Positions 1 through 5,879 are shown, counted from the stretch's first letter. The stretch: DNA of 8,110 nt from Verrucomicrobiota bacterium (GCA_019136035.1 JAGVUW010000421.1:1-8110), one strand, 5' to 3'. Numbers and translations: made by a program. Notes: generated by a model not told the origin, from the sequence alone.

Positions 1-1149
1 GAAGTACTGCCCGGGGCCCTCGAACGAGGCGGTGTAGTCGACGCAGCGCGTCATGACGCCGTCCTTGCGGATGTTCTCGAACATCTCGAAGGTGACCTGC
101 AGCGAGATGTCGGTGGGCAGGGCCTCGATGAGGGCGAGGCGCGGCTCGACCGGAGCCCAGCCCCAGTTGTAGGTCCAGAAGACGATGTCGCACTGCGGGC
201 TGGCGCGTCGGATGACCTTCTTGATGAGGTCGAGCCAGCGCGGGTAGTCGCGGCAGGGCCACCACCCGGGGAAGGGCCGCCGGTCGTCCTCGCTGCCGGG
301 CGGCGCCGGGCTGCGCCGGGTGCGCATGCGGGTGCGCTCGTCTTTGCTCGGGAATTCGCAGGACTCGCCGACGAAGACGATGCCGCGGGCGCCCGGGCAG
401 GACCGCATGAGGGCGCCGTAGGTGCTCTCGTAGAAGGCCTCGGCGTCGGGGTCGTCCGGGTGGCGGCTGCTATGCAGGTAGCTGTAGAGGTAGACATCGA
501 GGCCGTAGTGAGCCGCGCGGTCGACCAGGTTGTTGAGGTCGAGGTAGCCGGTGGTGGTGCGGTTGGGGCCCTTGACGAAGACCAGAATGGCATCCATGCC
601 GGCGTGGGCGATGGCGTTGAGGTGGGCATCGGGGAACTGGTCGATACCCCAGCCCGAGTGGATCATGCGCGGCTGGAAGAGCGGCTCGCGGACGGTGTCG
701 CCCATGGTCATGAAGGGCGCCTCGCGCAGGTTCATGACATCCTCGATGTAGTAGGCGCCCTGGCCGACGCCGCGTTCATCGCAGCCGCAGACGACGATGG
801 CGTCGCGTTTGGCGACGAGGCGGAAGCTGCGGCGTTCCTTGAGACCGCAGCCCAGGCCGGGGATCTGCTGGCAGGTGCCCAGCACAATCGCCTTCGCCTC
901 GGCGCGCGCCAGCACCGCGGCGAGGTCGTCGCGCTCGAGGAGCAGCGATACGCCGAGGCTGGTGAAGAAGTAGTCCTGGAGGTCCTGGGCGACCTGCACG
1001 AGGTAGTCCGAGGCATCCGGCGCGATGACGATGGCCCAGCCCGATCGCACCGCCACCTCGCCATTGCCCGGCGTCAGTCCGGCGCGGGCGCGGCCGGGCC
1101 GGTGCACCTGGTTGAGGCGGCGGCGAAAGGCGTAGTTGGTCTCGGTCAT
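1..1149 (-). CDS. Glycoside-hydrolase-like protein, GH20/GH67-type N-terminal domain, 3' end missing
   Basis: The frame is open from an ATG at 1149 to the left window edge with no stop, so 383 residues are visible and the C-terminus is missing. An SD (GGAAGGA, 1156-1162) sits 6 bases before the ATG, which supports the start. Residues 38-145 read like the alpha/beta domain that precedes the barrel in GH20 hexosaminidases and GH67 glucuronidases: a strand (WAIVIAPDASDYLVQVAQDL), then KAIVLGTC, then DAIVVCGCDERGVGQGAYYIEDVM. From residue 160 a TIM-barrel-like part follows (RMIHSGWGID, GMDAILVFVKG, GLDVYLYSYLHSS, GIVFVGESCEF, CDIVFWTYNWGW). E262 in VGES and the acidic residues near it are candidate active-site groups, by inference only. 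No signal peptide is visible, so the protein is probably cytoplasmic. It lies 18 bases downstream of the PhoH-like gene on the same strand and is probably co-transcribed. Substrate and exact family are unknown. The fold class is moderately sure and the enzymatic activity is not shown. Confidence 0.75.
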   Translation of the reverse strand, partial: MTETNYAFRRRLNQVHRPGRARAGLTPGNGEVAVRSGWAIVIAPDASDYLVQVAQDLQDYFFTSLGVSLLLERDDLAAVLARAEAKAIVLGTCQQIPGLGCGLKERRSFRLVAKRDAIVVCGCDERGVGQGAYYIEDVMNLREAPFMTMGDTVREPLFQPRMIHSGWGIDQFPDAHLNAIAHAGMDAILVFVKGPNRTTTGYLDLNNLVDRAAHYGLDVYLYSYLHSSRHPDDPDAEAFYESTYGALMRSCPGARGIVFVGESCEFPSKDERTRMRTRRSPAPPGSEDDRRPFPGWWPCRDYPRWLDLIKKVIRRASPQCDIVFWTYNWGWAPVEPRLALIEALPTDISLQVTFEMFENIRKDGVMTRCVDYTASFEGPGQYF

Positions 1150-1167
1150 GGTGCCGTCCTTCCCGGT

Positions 1168-2493
1168 CTAGAGGATATTGGCAGCCGTTTCAGCCAGGGC
1201 GCTGCGTTCGCCCTTGATGAGGGTGACGTGCGCGCTGAGCGGGCTGTCGCGGAACTTGTCGACGAGGCAGGTCAGGCCATTGGTGCGGGCATCGACGTAG
1301 GGATTGTCGATCTGGTGCGGGTCGCCGGTCAGGACGATCTTGCTGCCGGCGCCGACGCGGGTGATGACGGTCTTGACCTCGAGCGGCGTCAGGTTCTGGG
1401 CTTCGTCGATGACGATATACTGGTGCGGTATGCTGCGGCCGCGGATGTAGGTCAGGGGCTCGACGGCGATTTCCTCGCAGTCCATGATGTCGTTGGGCAG
1501 GGTCCGCGACGGCCCCTGGCGGTCCTGACTGCGGATCAGCTCGAGGGCGTCGTAGACCGGCTGCATCCAGGGCCGCATCTTCTCATCAAGGTCGCCGGGG
1601 AGGTAGCCGAGGTCGCGGCTGACCGCGATGGTGGGCCGGAAGACGATGAGGCGCTCGTAGCGGTTCTCGGCGAAGACCTGGTGCAGCCCGGCGGCGATGG
1701 CCAGGAGGGTCTTGCCGGTGCCGGCCTTGCCGGCCAGGGTTACCAGGGGTATGCGCTCCTCGAGCAGGGCGTCGAGGGTGAAGGTCTGCTCGAGGTTCAG
1801 GCTGCGCAGGCCGCAGACGGTGCGGGTGGTCTCGAGCAGCGGCCAGAGGGTCCGCCCGTCGCTGTCGACGCGGGCGGCCTGGGCGCACTTCGGGTTGCCC
1901 TTCTCGCTGAGGAAGACGTACTCGTTCGGGGCGGTGTCGATGCCGGGCAGGACGGCACTGCGGCCGCTCCTGAGGGTCTCGATCAGCACGCGGTCGACCT
2001 CGACCGCGTGCCAGCCGCGCAGCATGTCAGTGTCGCGGATGCGCTCGCTCTCGTAGTCGCTGGCCGGGATGCCGAAGACGTCGGCGCGGACGCGCAGATT
2101 GACATTCTTGGTGACGATGGCCACGGGGACTGCCGGCTCGGTGCGGCGCAGGTACAGCGCTGCGGCGAGGATGCTGTTGCTGACGCGGCTCTCGGGGCGG
2201 TCTTCGAAGCTGGCTGCCGCCTCGGCGTCGACCGGCACCCGGCAGAGCACGCGCAGGCGACCGCCGTGGTCCAGAAGGACGCCCTCGCCGATGGCGCCGC
2301 GGGCGCGCAGGCCGTCGATGATGTGGCCGACCGTGCGGGAGTTGCGGCCGCGCTCGTTGGGGTCATGTTTAAAGCCGTCGATCTCCTCGAGGACCTCGAG
2401 GGTGACGATGACGTCACTGCCGGGGTACTGCAGCAGGGACTGCGGATCGAAGAGCAGGATATTCGTGTCCAGGATGTAGCGGCGCGGTACCAT
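1168..2493 (-). CDS. phoH: PIN-PhoH fusion ATPase (PhoH2 / YlaK type)
   Basis: This 441-residue protein is full length for the PIN-PhoH (PhoH2) family. Residues 5-150 form a PIN nuclease-like domain: YILDTNILLFDP with D9, VIVTLEVLEEIDGFK with acidic E33-D39, and TKNVNLRVRADVFGI with D138. Residues 235-441 are the PhoH ATPase core: Walker A LAGKAGTGKT (253-262), Walker B YIVIDEAQNL (359-368) and LTGDPHQID (388-396), ending in a conserved GERSALAE segment. Family members studied elsewhere act as ATP-dependent RNA helicases and ribonucleases, possibly toxin-like. The substrate in this organism is unknown. All key motifs look intact. I chose the ATG at 2493 over an in-frame GTG at 2499 because the GGAG at 2499-2502 overlaps the GTG but lies 5 bases before the ATG. 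It is transcribed divergently from folP, and a glycosidase-like gene follows 18 bases downstream. The symbol is a family name, since several PhoH paralogues exist in bacteria. Confidence 0.93.
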   Translation of the reverse strand: MVPRRYILDTNILLFDPQSLLQYPGSDVIVTLEVLEEIDGFKHDPNERGRNSRTVGHIIDGLRARGAIGEGVLLDHGGRLRVLCRVPVDAEAAASFEDRPESRVSNSILAAALYLRRTEPAVPVAIVTKNVNLRVRADVFGIPASDYESERIRDTDMLRGWHAVEVDRVLIETLRSGRSAVLPGIDTAPNEYVFLSEKGNPKCAQAARVDSDGRTLWPLLETTRTVCGLRSLNLEQTFTLDALLEERIPLVTLAGKAGTGKTLLAIAAGLHQVFAENRYERLIVFRPTIAVSRDLGYLPGDLDEKMRPWMQPVYDALELIRSQDRQGPSRTLPNDIMDCEEIAVEPLTYIRGRSIPHQYIVIDEAQNLTPLEVKTVITRVGAGSKIVLTGDPHQIDNPYVDARTNGLTCLVDKFRDSPLSAHVTLIKGERSALAETAANIL

Positions 2494-2498
2494 CAGCA

Positions 2499-2502
2499 CT
2501 CC
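2499..2502 (-). promoter_or_regulatory. Ribosome binding site that decides the PhoH start
   Basis: On the minus strand this reads GGAG, 5 bases before the ATG at 2493. It overlaps the alternative GTG at 2499, which therefore has no usable SD spacing. This favours the shorter protein. Confidence 0.55.
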
Positions 2503-2598
2503 GGCATATCGGTGCGGTGGGCGGGGGCTGCGCGCAGTGCGAAAGCGACGACCGCCCGGCGCCGCTAACCTGGATCATTCGCGGGGCCCATGGCCTCG

Positions 2599-2627
2599 CT
2601 CACAATCCGCCCGCGCCGCACTATACT
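2599..2627 (+). promoter_or_regulatory. Possible sigma70-type promoter for folP
   Basis: A -35-like CTCACA (2599-2604, 4 of 6 to TTGACA) and a -10-like TATACT (2622-2627, 5 of 6 to TATAAT) are spaced exactly 17 bases apart. The site is about 200 bases upstream of the folP ATG, which implies a long leader. The -10 lies in the centre of an 8-base-arm palindrome. In a GC-rich genome such AT-rich hexamers are rare, but the match is only moderate and the host's sigma factor preferences are unknown. Confidence 0.35.
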
Positions 2628-2634
2628 GCGGCGC
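2613..2634. repeat. Palindrome overlapping the putative folP -10 box
   Basis: GCGCCGCA (2613-2620) and TGCGGCGC (2627-2634) are perfect inverted 8-base arms around CTATAC. The layout fits an operator covering a -10 box, or a hairpin near the start of a transcript. Either role is inferred from position only. Confidence 0.45.
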
Positions 2635-2638
2635 AGGT

Positions 2639-2712
2639 TTCGACGCGCGTCGCGCCGCGCCGCTTGCTCAAGGTCAGCCCTGAGCAAGAGGCCGCACGGG
2701 CCTCGCGTCGAA
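2639..2712. repeat. Nested inverted repeats, REP-like, in the folP leader
   Basis: Outer arms TTCGACGCG (2639-2647) and CGCGTCGAA (2704-2712) are perfect complements over 9 bases. Inside are CTTGCTCA (2663-2670) with TGAGCAAG (2681-2688), an 8-base stem with a 10-base loop. GAGGCC (2688-2693) and GGCCTC (2699-2704) form a further 6-base stem. The order TTCGAC / GCTCA / TGAGC / GTCGAA recalls dispersed palindromic intergenic repeats seen in many GC-rich bacteria; this resemblance is from memory. It could also fold as an RNA leader. There is no T-run, so an intrinsic terminator is unlikely. Confidence 0.5.
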
Positions 2713-2730
2713 GCCCGAAGGGCGGCCTGT

Positions 2731-2755
2731 TCACGCGCTGCCATGCGGTGCGTGA
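2731..2755. repeat. Hairpin upstream of folP
   Basis: TCACGCGC (2731-2738) pairs with GTGCGTGA (2748-2755) around a 9-base loop, with one G-U wobble. It sits about 70 bases before the folP start and could be part of a structured leader. No T-run follows. Confidence 0.3.
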
Positions 2756-2825
2756 GTTGGGCCGGGCTAACATACTGGCGGCCGCAGGGGCCGGCAACCG
2801 TGACCTTACGGGAGGGCATGATACC

Positions 2826-3689
2826 ATGACCAGCGGGTGTTGCGTGTTCCGCTTCGGCGACCGCGAGTGGCGTTTCGACGGCGGGTGCGTGGTCATGGGC
2901 ATCGTGAACGTCACCCCGGACTCGTTCTCGGATGGCGGCGAGCACGCCGACGCGTCGTCGGCGATCGCGCATGGCCTGGGCCTCTGGGAGGCGGGCGCGG
3001 CCTGGCTGGACGTGGGCGGCGAGTCGACGCGTCCGGGCGCGGCGGCGGTGCCGGCGGACGAGGAGATCCGGCGGGTGGTGCCGGTGATCCGCGCCCTGCG
3101 CGAGCGCACCGCGGCGGTCATCAGCATCGACACCACCAAGGCGGCGGTGGCAGACGCGGCCCTGGCAGCCGGGGCGCATGTCGTCAACGATGTCTCCGCC
3201 CTGCAGGCCGACCCCGGCCTGGCCGAGGTCCTCGCTGCCAGCGGCGCCGGCTGCATCCTCATGCACAGCCGCGGCACCCCGGCGACCATGCGCACCCTGA
3301 CCCAATACGCCGACGTCGTCGCCGAGGTCCGCGCCGAACTCGGGCACTGCCTGGAGTCGGCGCTGGCGCGCACCGGCCTCCCGGCAGAGCACTTCATGAC
3401 TGACCCCGGCATCGGCTTCGCGAAGACACCCGCGCAGAGCCTGGCGCTGATCCATGCCATCGCGGCTCTGCGCGACGCCTTCGGCCGGCCGGTTCTGATG
3501 GGGCCCTCGCGCAAGTCCTTCATCGGGCACGTCCTCGACCAGCCCGACCCGCACCGACGCCTCTGGGGCACCGCCGGGGCCGTGGCGGCCTGCGTCCTGA
3601 ATGGGGCCGACGTGGTGCGCGTCCACGACGTGCGCGAGATGGCCGACGTGGTGCGCGTCTGCGCGGCCATCCGCGCCGCGGCGCCGTGA
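2826..3689 (+). CDS. folP: Dihydropteroate synthase
   Basis: FolP condenses 6-hydroxymethyl-7,8-dihydropterin pyrophosphate with p-aminobenzoate to give dihydropteroate in folate synthesis, and it is the sulfonamide target. The 287-residue length is normal. All family motifs are present and ordered along the TIM barrel: MGIVNVTPDSFSDGG (24-38), GGESTRPG (64-71, loop 2), SIDTTKAAV (100-108), VNDVSA (120-125), MHSRGTP (146-152), DPGIGFAKT (193-201), GPSRKSFIG (226-234, pterin and PABA binding) and RVHDV (265-269). The start is the ATG at 2826, with GGGAGGG (2810-2816) 9 bases upstream. The frame is open further upstream to 2517, but that extension is not DHPS-like. The gene stands apart from other folate genes here, with a 297-base gap to the next gene on its strand. 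Near the C-terminus a 19-base sequence is repeated exactly, 36 bases apart. Confidence 0.96.
   Translation: MTSGCCVFRFGDREWRFDGGCVVMGIVNVTPDSFSDGGEHADASSAIAHGLGLWEAGAAWLDVGGESTRPGAAAVPADEEIRRVVPVIRALRERTAAVISIDTTKAAVADAALAAGAHVVNDVSALQADPGLAEVLAASGAGCILMHSRGTPATMRTLTQYADVVAEVRAELGHCLESALARTGLPAEHFMTDPGIGFAKTPAQSLALIHAIAALRDAFGRPVLMGPSRKSFIGHVLDQPDPHRRLWGTAGAVAACVLNGADVVRVHDVREMADVVRVCAAIRAAAP
3605..3659 (+). repeat. In-frame 19-base direct repeat in folP
   Basis: The 19 bases at 3605-3623 recur exactly at 3641-3659, 36 bases (12 codons) apart. They encode the ADVVRV copies at residues 261-266 and 273-278. The second copy falls where DHPS proteins normally have a similar helix, so this may be chance plus biased codons rather than a duplication. 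Confidence 0.6.
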
Positions 3690-3985
3690 GGCGGTTGAAG
3701 CCTGAGCGCGGCAGACTAGGCTACAGCGAGGACAGCGGCGCAGAACTCCGGATCTGGCATGGCGAAACATCGCCCGCCACCGGTGCTGGAGCGCGAGTGG
3801 CCACAGACGCGAAGGCGTCCACGAGCCGCCACGGCGTCGACAGCACAGCGCCGCGGTCGTTCCTACGAGGCGGGTGTCGGTGCGGGTCACGGGTTTCCAC
3901 GGCGCCGTCCGTGGACCTACCCGGCGCCGCGGCATGGCATAGGCAGGCGGCGGTCAGGCAGGCGGTCAAGGAAAGGGCACGGACG
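3690..3985. other. Non-coding gap between folP and the oxidoreductase
   Basis: About 296 bases hold no convincing gene on either strand; the open frames give arginine- and serine-rich translations without family features. I see no T-tailed terminator after folP. Two hairpins are visible: GACGC/GCGTC (3806-3810 with 3815-3819) and the stronger TCCACGG/CCGTGGA (3896-3915). No -35/-10 pair stands out. The last bases carry a purine-rich SD for the next gene. Confidence 0.6.
3896..3915. repeat. Hairpin upstream of the oxidoreductase
   Basis: TCCACGG (3896-3902) and CCGTGGA (3909-3915) form a perfect 7-base stem with a 6-base loop. GGGT (3891-3894) and ACCC (3918-3921) can extend it past an internal loop. 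It lies about 70 bases before the ATG with no T-run after it. It could be a leader structure or an operator. Confidence 0.35.
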
Positions 3986-5059
3986 ATGCAGAAGCGCTGG
4001 CGTGTCGGACTGGTGGGAGTCGGTCGCGGTTCGGGCTATGGCAAGCTCTTCGCGGATGAGCCGCGCTGCGACATCGTGGCCTGCTGTGACACCTCGCCGC
4101 AGGCCCTGGAGCGCTTCCAGCGCGAGCTGCACCTCGCCGACGACCGCTGTTTCTCGGACTACGGCGCCTTCGTGCGCAGCGGCCTGGACATCGTCTTCGT
4201 CGGCACTCCGATGCCGGCGCACGCCGAGCAGACCGAGCTGGCCCTTGAGGCCGGCTGTGCCGTCCTCAGCGAGGTGACTGCTGCCAGCACGGTCGACGAG
4301 TGCCGCCGGATTGTCGCGGCGGTACAGCGCACCGGCGGCACCTACATGCTGGCCGAGAACTGCATCTACTGGCACTTCGTGGCCGAGTGGAAGGCGATGG
4401 TCGAGGCGGGCCGCCTGGGCCGGATCGTCCACGCCGAATGCGAGTACCTTCACCCGATTCCGACGCTCATCTACGACCGCCAGGCCGGTCAGCCCAAGTG
4501 GCGTGCCCGGCGGGCGCCGCTGCACTACTGCTCGCATTCGCTCGGGCCGATCCTGGAGATGACCGGCGACCGCATCGTGCGCGCCTGCGGCCTGGGCCAG
4601 GCCCACAACGTCCTGCCCGAGGCCCCGGTCGGCGGCATCGACATGCAGGTGGCACTCTTCGAGACCGCCTCCGGCATGACCATCAAGCTCCTGCGCACCT
4701 CGGTCCTGCCGCGTCATCCGGCCCTGCACTACTACTCCCTGTACGGCAGCCGCGGCTTCGTCGAGAGCAGCCGGCATGGCCTCGCGACCCCCGGCATGCT
4801 CTACGTCGAGGGCGAGATGAGCAGCGCTCAGGAGATCGAGACGCCGATGTCGGACCCCTCCCTGCCGGCCTCGGCGCGCGCCGGCGGCCATGGCACCGCC
4901 GAGTACTCCCTGGTGCAGGACTTCCTGGGCAGCCTCGAGCGCGGCGAGCCGCCGCGTCTGGGCGTCCGCCGCGCCATGGAGATGAGCGTCCCCGGCCTGA
5001 TCGCCCACGAGTCGGCCTGCCGCGGCGGCGAGTGGCTCGAGGTCCCGGCGCTCGGGTGA
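3986..5059 (+). CDS. Gfo/Idh/MocA family oxidoreductase, variant catalytic motif
   Basis: This 357-residue protein has the family's two-domain layout. The N-terminal Rossmann fold carries a nucleotide-binding loop (WRVGLVGVGRGSGYGKLFA, 5-23), CCDTSP (33-38) after the second strand, and DIVFVGTPMPAHAEQTELAL (68-87). The C-terminal alpha/beta part runs from about residue 125, with AENCIYW (123-129), a strand IVHAECEYLHP and RAPLHYCSHSLGPILEMTG. Family enzymes use NAD(P) on sugars, inositols or related substrates, or act as glycosidases through NAD. Where most members have EKP, this one has SEVT (95-98), so valine replaces the usual lysine. Where most have DxGxH it has HYCSH, so H180 replaces the aspartate. 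The substrate cannot be predicted. The start is the ATG at 3986, with GAAAGGG (3971-3977) 8 bases upstream; the frame is open back to a GTG at 3686, but that part is unlike any family N-terminus. No signal peptide is seen. An inverted-repeat element begins 27 bases after the stop. Confidence 0.9.
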   Translation: MQKRWRVGLVGVGRGSGYGKLFADEPRCDIVACCDTSPQALERFQRELHLADDRCFSDYGAFVRSGLDIVFVGTPMPAHAEQTELALEAGCAVLSEVTAASTVDECRRIVAAVQRTGGTYMLAENCIYWHFVAEWKAMVEAGRLGRIVHAECEYLHPIPTLIYDRQAGQPKWRARRAPLHYCSHSLGPILEMTGDRIVRACGLGQAHNVLPEAPVGGIDMQVALFETASGMTIKLLRTSVLPRHPALHYYSLYGSRGFVESSRHGLATPGMLYVEGEMSSAQEIETPMSDPSLPASARAGGHGTAEYSLVQDFLGSLERGEPPRLGVRRAMEMSVPGLIAHESACRGGEWLEVPALG

Positions 5060-5086
5060 CCTGCCGGATCTTCCGAGTGGCGCTTT

Positions 5087-5112
5087 GGGGTCAGTCCTTG
5101 TATTTGCATTTA
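5087..5112 (+). repeat. Left inverted repeat of the element
   Basis: The repeat starts GGGGTCAGTCCTTG and ends TTGCATTTA. It differs from the complement of the right repeat at two positions only (14th G versus A, 17th T versus A). Confidence 0.8.
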
Positions 5113-5220
5113 TCCCTGTTGGCGCTTGGCCTGAGGCGTGGCGTGTGCGTCCGGCGTGAGGCGACTCGGAGCGATGCCCAAACCCCGCCCGTCCCGTGCT
5201 GAGTCCCGCGGCAGGCGCTG

Positions 5221-5242
5221 AATGCAATGATCAGGACTGACC
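5221..5242 (-). repeat. Degenerate internal copy of the element end
   Basis: On the plus strand this reads AATGCAATGATCAGGACTGA followed by CC. It matches the right repeat except for two substitutions (G for T, C for A). It has the same orientation as the right repeat and lies 69 bases inside it. Confidence 0.65.
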
Positions 5243-5265
5243 GCAAAGCGAGCGGGTCGAACCCC

Positions 5266-5280
5266 AAATGCACTGACCCC
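5266..5280 (-). repeat. Internal copy of the element end with a 10-base deletion
   Basis: AAATGCA joined directly to CTGACCCC equals the right repeat with its central 10 bases removed. It lies between the degenerate copy at 5221 and the full right end at 5289, so three end copies stand in tandem. Confidence 0.6.
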
Positions 5281-5288
5281 AAGGTCCC

Positions 5289-5314
5289 TAAATGCAATTA
5301 TAAGGACTGACCCC
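5289..5314 (-). repeat. Right inverted repeat of the element
   Basis: This is the complement of the left repeat at 24 of 26 positions. Its sequence includes the TAA stop (5298-5300) and last five codons of the neighbouring minus-strand gene. Confidence 0.8.
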
Positions 5315-5864
5315 CAAGGCCGCGCACTACGCCAAAGTCATAGAAGCGATTGACGCCTTCACCGGCGGCGATGCCGACGTGGTACTCCTCGGGGAGCGAG
5401 TCTTCGACATAGCCAAAGACATGGTCCGCTATCGTGATGGTCAGGGCCTTGCCATTCCTTGCCACGTCAATCGTGTGCCTGCAGTCTTTCGCGAGGCTGA
5501 ACGTCCAGAATGCCGCCTTTTCCCATCGCGACTCTCCGTTCACGGTGTGATGGCGCCAGATGTTCACGCCCTGGTCCCACACAGTAATCTCGACGTGTTC
5601 ATCGATAAACCTCACCCCATCGGCACCGGCGCTGGTCTTTGACACCATGAGGATAGAAGGCGCCATGCGATCAGCAAACGCCATCGTTGCCGACACGGTC
5701 ACATCGCCCTTGCAGAGGTCCCGATGGAGCATGCATGTGTGGTCGCCGTCATTCTCGATACAGTCCTTGCGCTGAATCCAGGCGCACTGGCCGGCCGCGT
5801 CTCGCCTCTTGACAAATTGCCAGTCAGAAGGACTCCACGAGTCACTGCCAAACGTGCATCTCAT
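5298..5864 (-). CDS. Predicted beta-sandwich (lectin / DUF1080-like) protein, C-terminal tail from a repeat
   Basis: A 188-residue protein starts at the ATG at 5864, which has an excellent SD (GAGGAG, 5874-5879) 9 bases upstream; an in-frame start at 5918 has no such site. I do not recognise the gene. Residues 53-180 look like a concanavalin/LamG/DUF1080-type jelly roll: alternating strands GDVTVSATMAFADR, VRFIDEHVEITVWDQG, AAFWTFSLAKDCRHTIDVAR and KALTITIADHVFGYVE, and a closing YHVGIAAGEGVNRFYDFGVV typical of the last strands of that fold. No signal peptide is seen, and there are six cysteines. The last five residues (GGQSL) and the stop are encoded in the right repeat of the neighbouring element, so the original tail may have been replaced. 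The predicted domain ends before that point and is probably intact. By eye, base composition is less GC-rich than in the neighbouring genes, which hints at a different origin. Binding partner unknown. Confidence 0.7.
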   Translation of the reverse strand: MRCTFGSDSWSPSDWQFVKRRDAAGQCAWIQRKDCIENDGDHTCMLHRDLCKGDVTVSATMAFADRMAPSILMVSKTSAGADGVRFIDEHVEITVWDQGVNIWRHHTVNGESRWEKAAFWTFSLAKDCRHTIDVARNGKALTITIADHVFGYVEDSLPEEYHVGIAAGEGVNRFYDFGVVRGLGGQSL

Positions 5865-5873
5865 GCAGCTTGT

Positions 5874-5879
5874 CTCCTC
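5874..5879 (-). promoter_or_regulatory. Ribosome binding site that decides the beta-sandwich gene start
   Basis: On the minus strand this is GAGGAG with a 9-base spacing to the ATG at 5864. It argues against the longer in-frame start at 5918. Confidence 0.7.

Larger units (their letters stand above)
2494..2825. other. Divergent intergenic region between PhoH and folP
   Basis: These 332 bases separate two divergently transcribed genes, so they should carry promoters for both. Frames run open across it, but the translations (for example upstream of the folP ATG, starting near 2517) resemble no protein and match no DHPS N-terminus. They are by-products of high GC. What it holds is a possible folP promoter within a palindrome, a block of nested inverted repeats and one more hairpin, listed separately. 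I found no good promoter for the PhoH side apart from an isolated TATAGT (minus strand, 2620-2625) without a matching -35. Confidence 0.6.
5087..5314. mobile_element. Transposase-less inverted-repeat element (MITE- or REP/BIME-like)
   Basis: A 228-base block is bounded by 26-base inverted repeats (5087-5112 and 5289-5314) that match at 24 of 26 positions. Both begin with GGGGTCAGTCCTT and end with TTGCATTTA toward the inside. These ends are much more AT-rich than the surroundings. The interior (5113-5288) holds no gene, but it has two further degenerate copies of the right end. I recall very similar end sequences near IS200-like and REP-associated tyrosine transposase genes in environmental genomes; I could not check this. 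No clear target-site duplication is visible. It lies between two convergent genes. The alternative is a pair of dispersed palindromic repeat units rather than one mobile unit. Confidence 0.6.

Noticed and set aside
460..2568. A 702-codon open frame on the plus strand
   Set aside because: It runs antisense to the PhoH and glycosidase-like genes, is rich in A, G, V, D and E, and shows no domain. It comes from GC-rich codons in the opposite genes, which have clear motifs and SDs.
2565..3935. A 456-codon open frame on the minus strand
   Set aside because: It is antisense to folP, whose motifs are complete. The translation is Arg/Ala/His-rich and without family features.
3721..3969. An 82-codon minus-strand frame in the gap after folP
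   Set aside because: Composition is Arg/Pro/Ala-rich with no motif, and no good SD was seen.
3917..5227. A 436-codon open frame on the minus strand
   Set aside because: It is antisense to the Gfo/Idh/MocA gene and shows only composition bias.
5251..5271. GGGTCGAACCC resembling a tRNA T-arm
   Set aside because: It lacks the GTTC start of a T-loop, and no acceptor, D-arm or anticodon arm can be placed around it.
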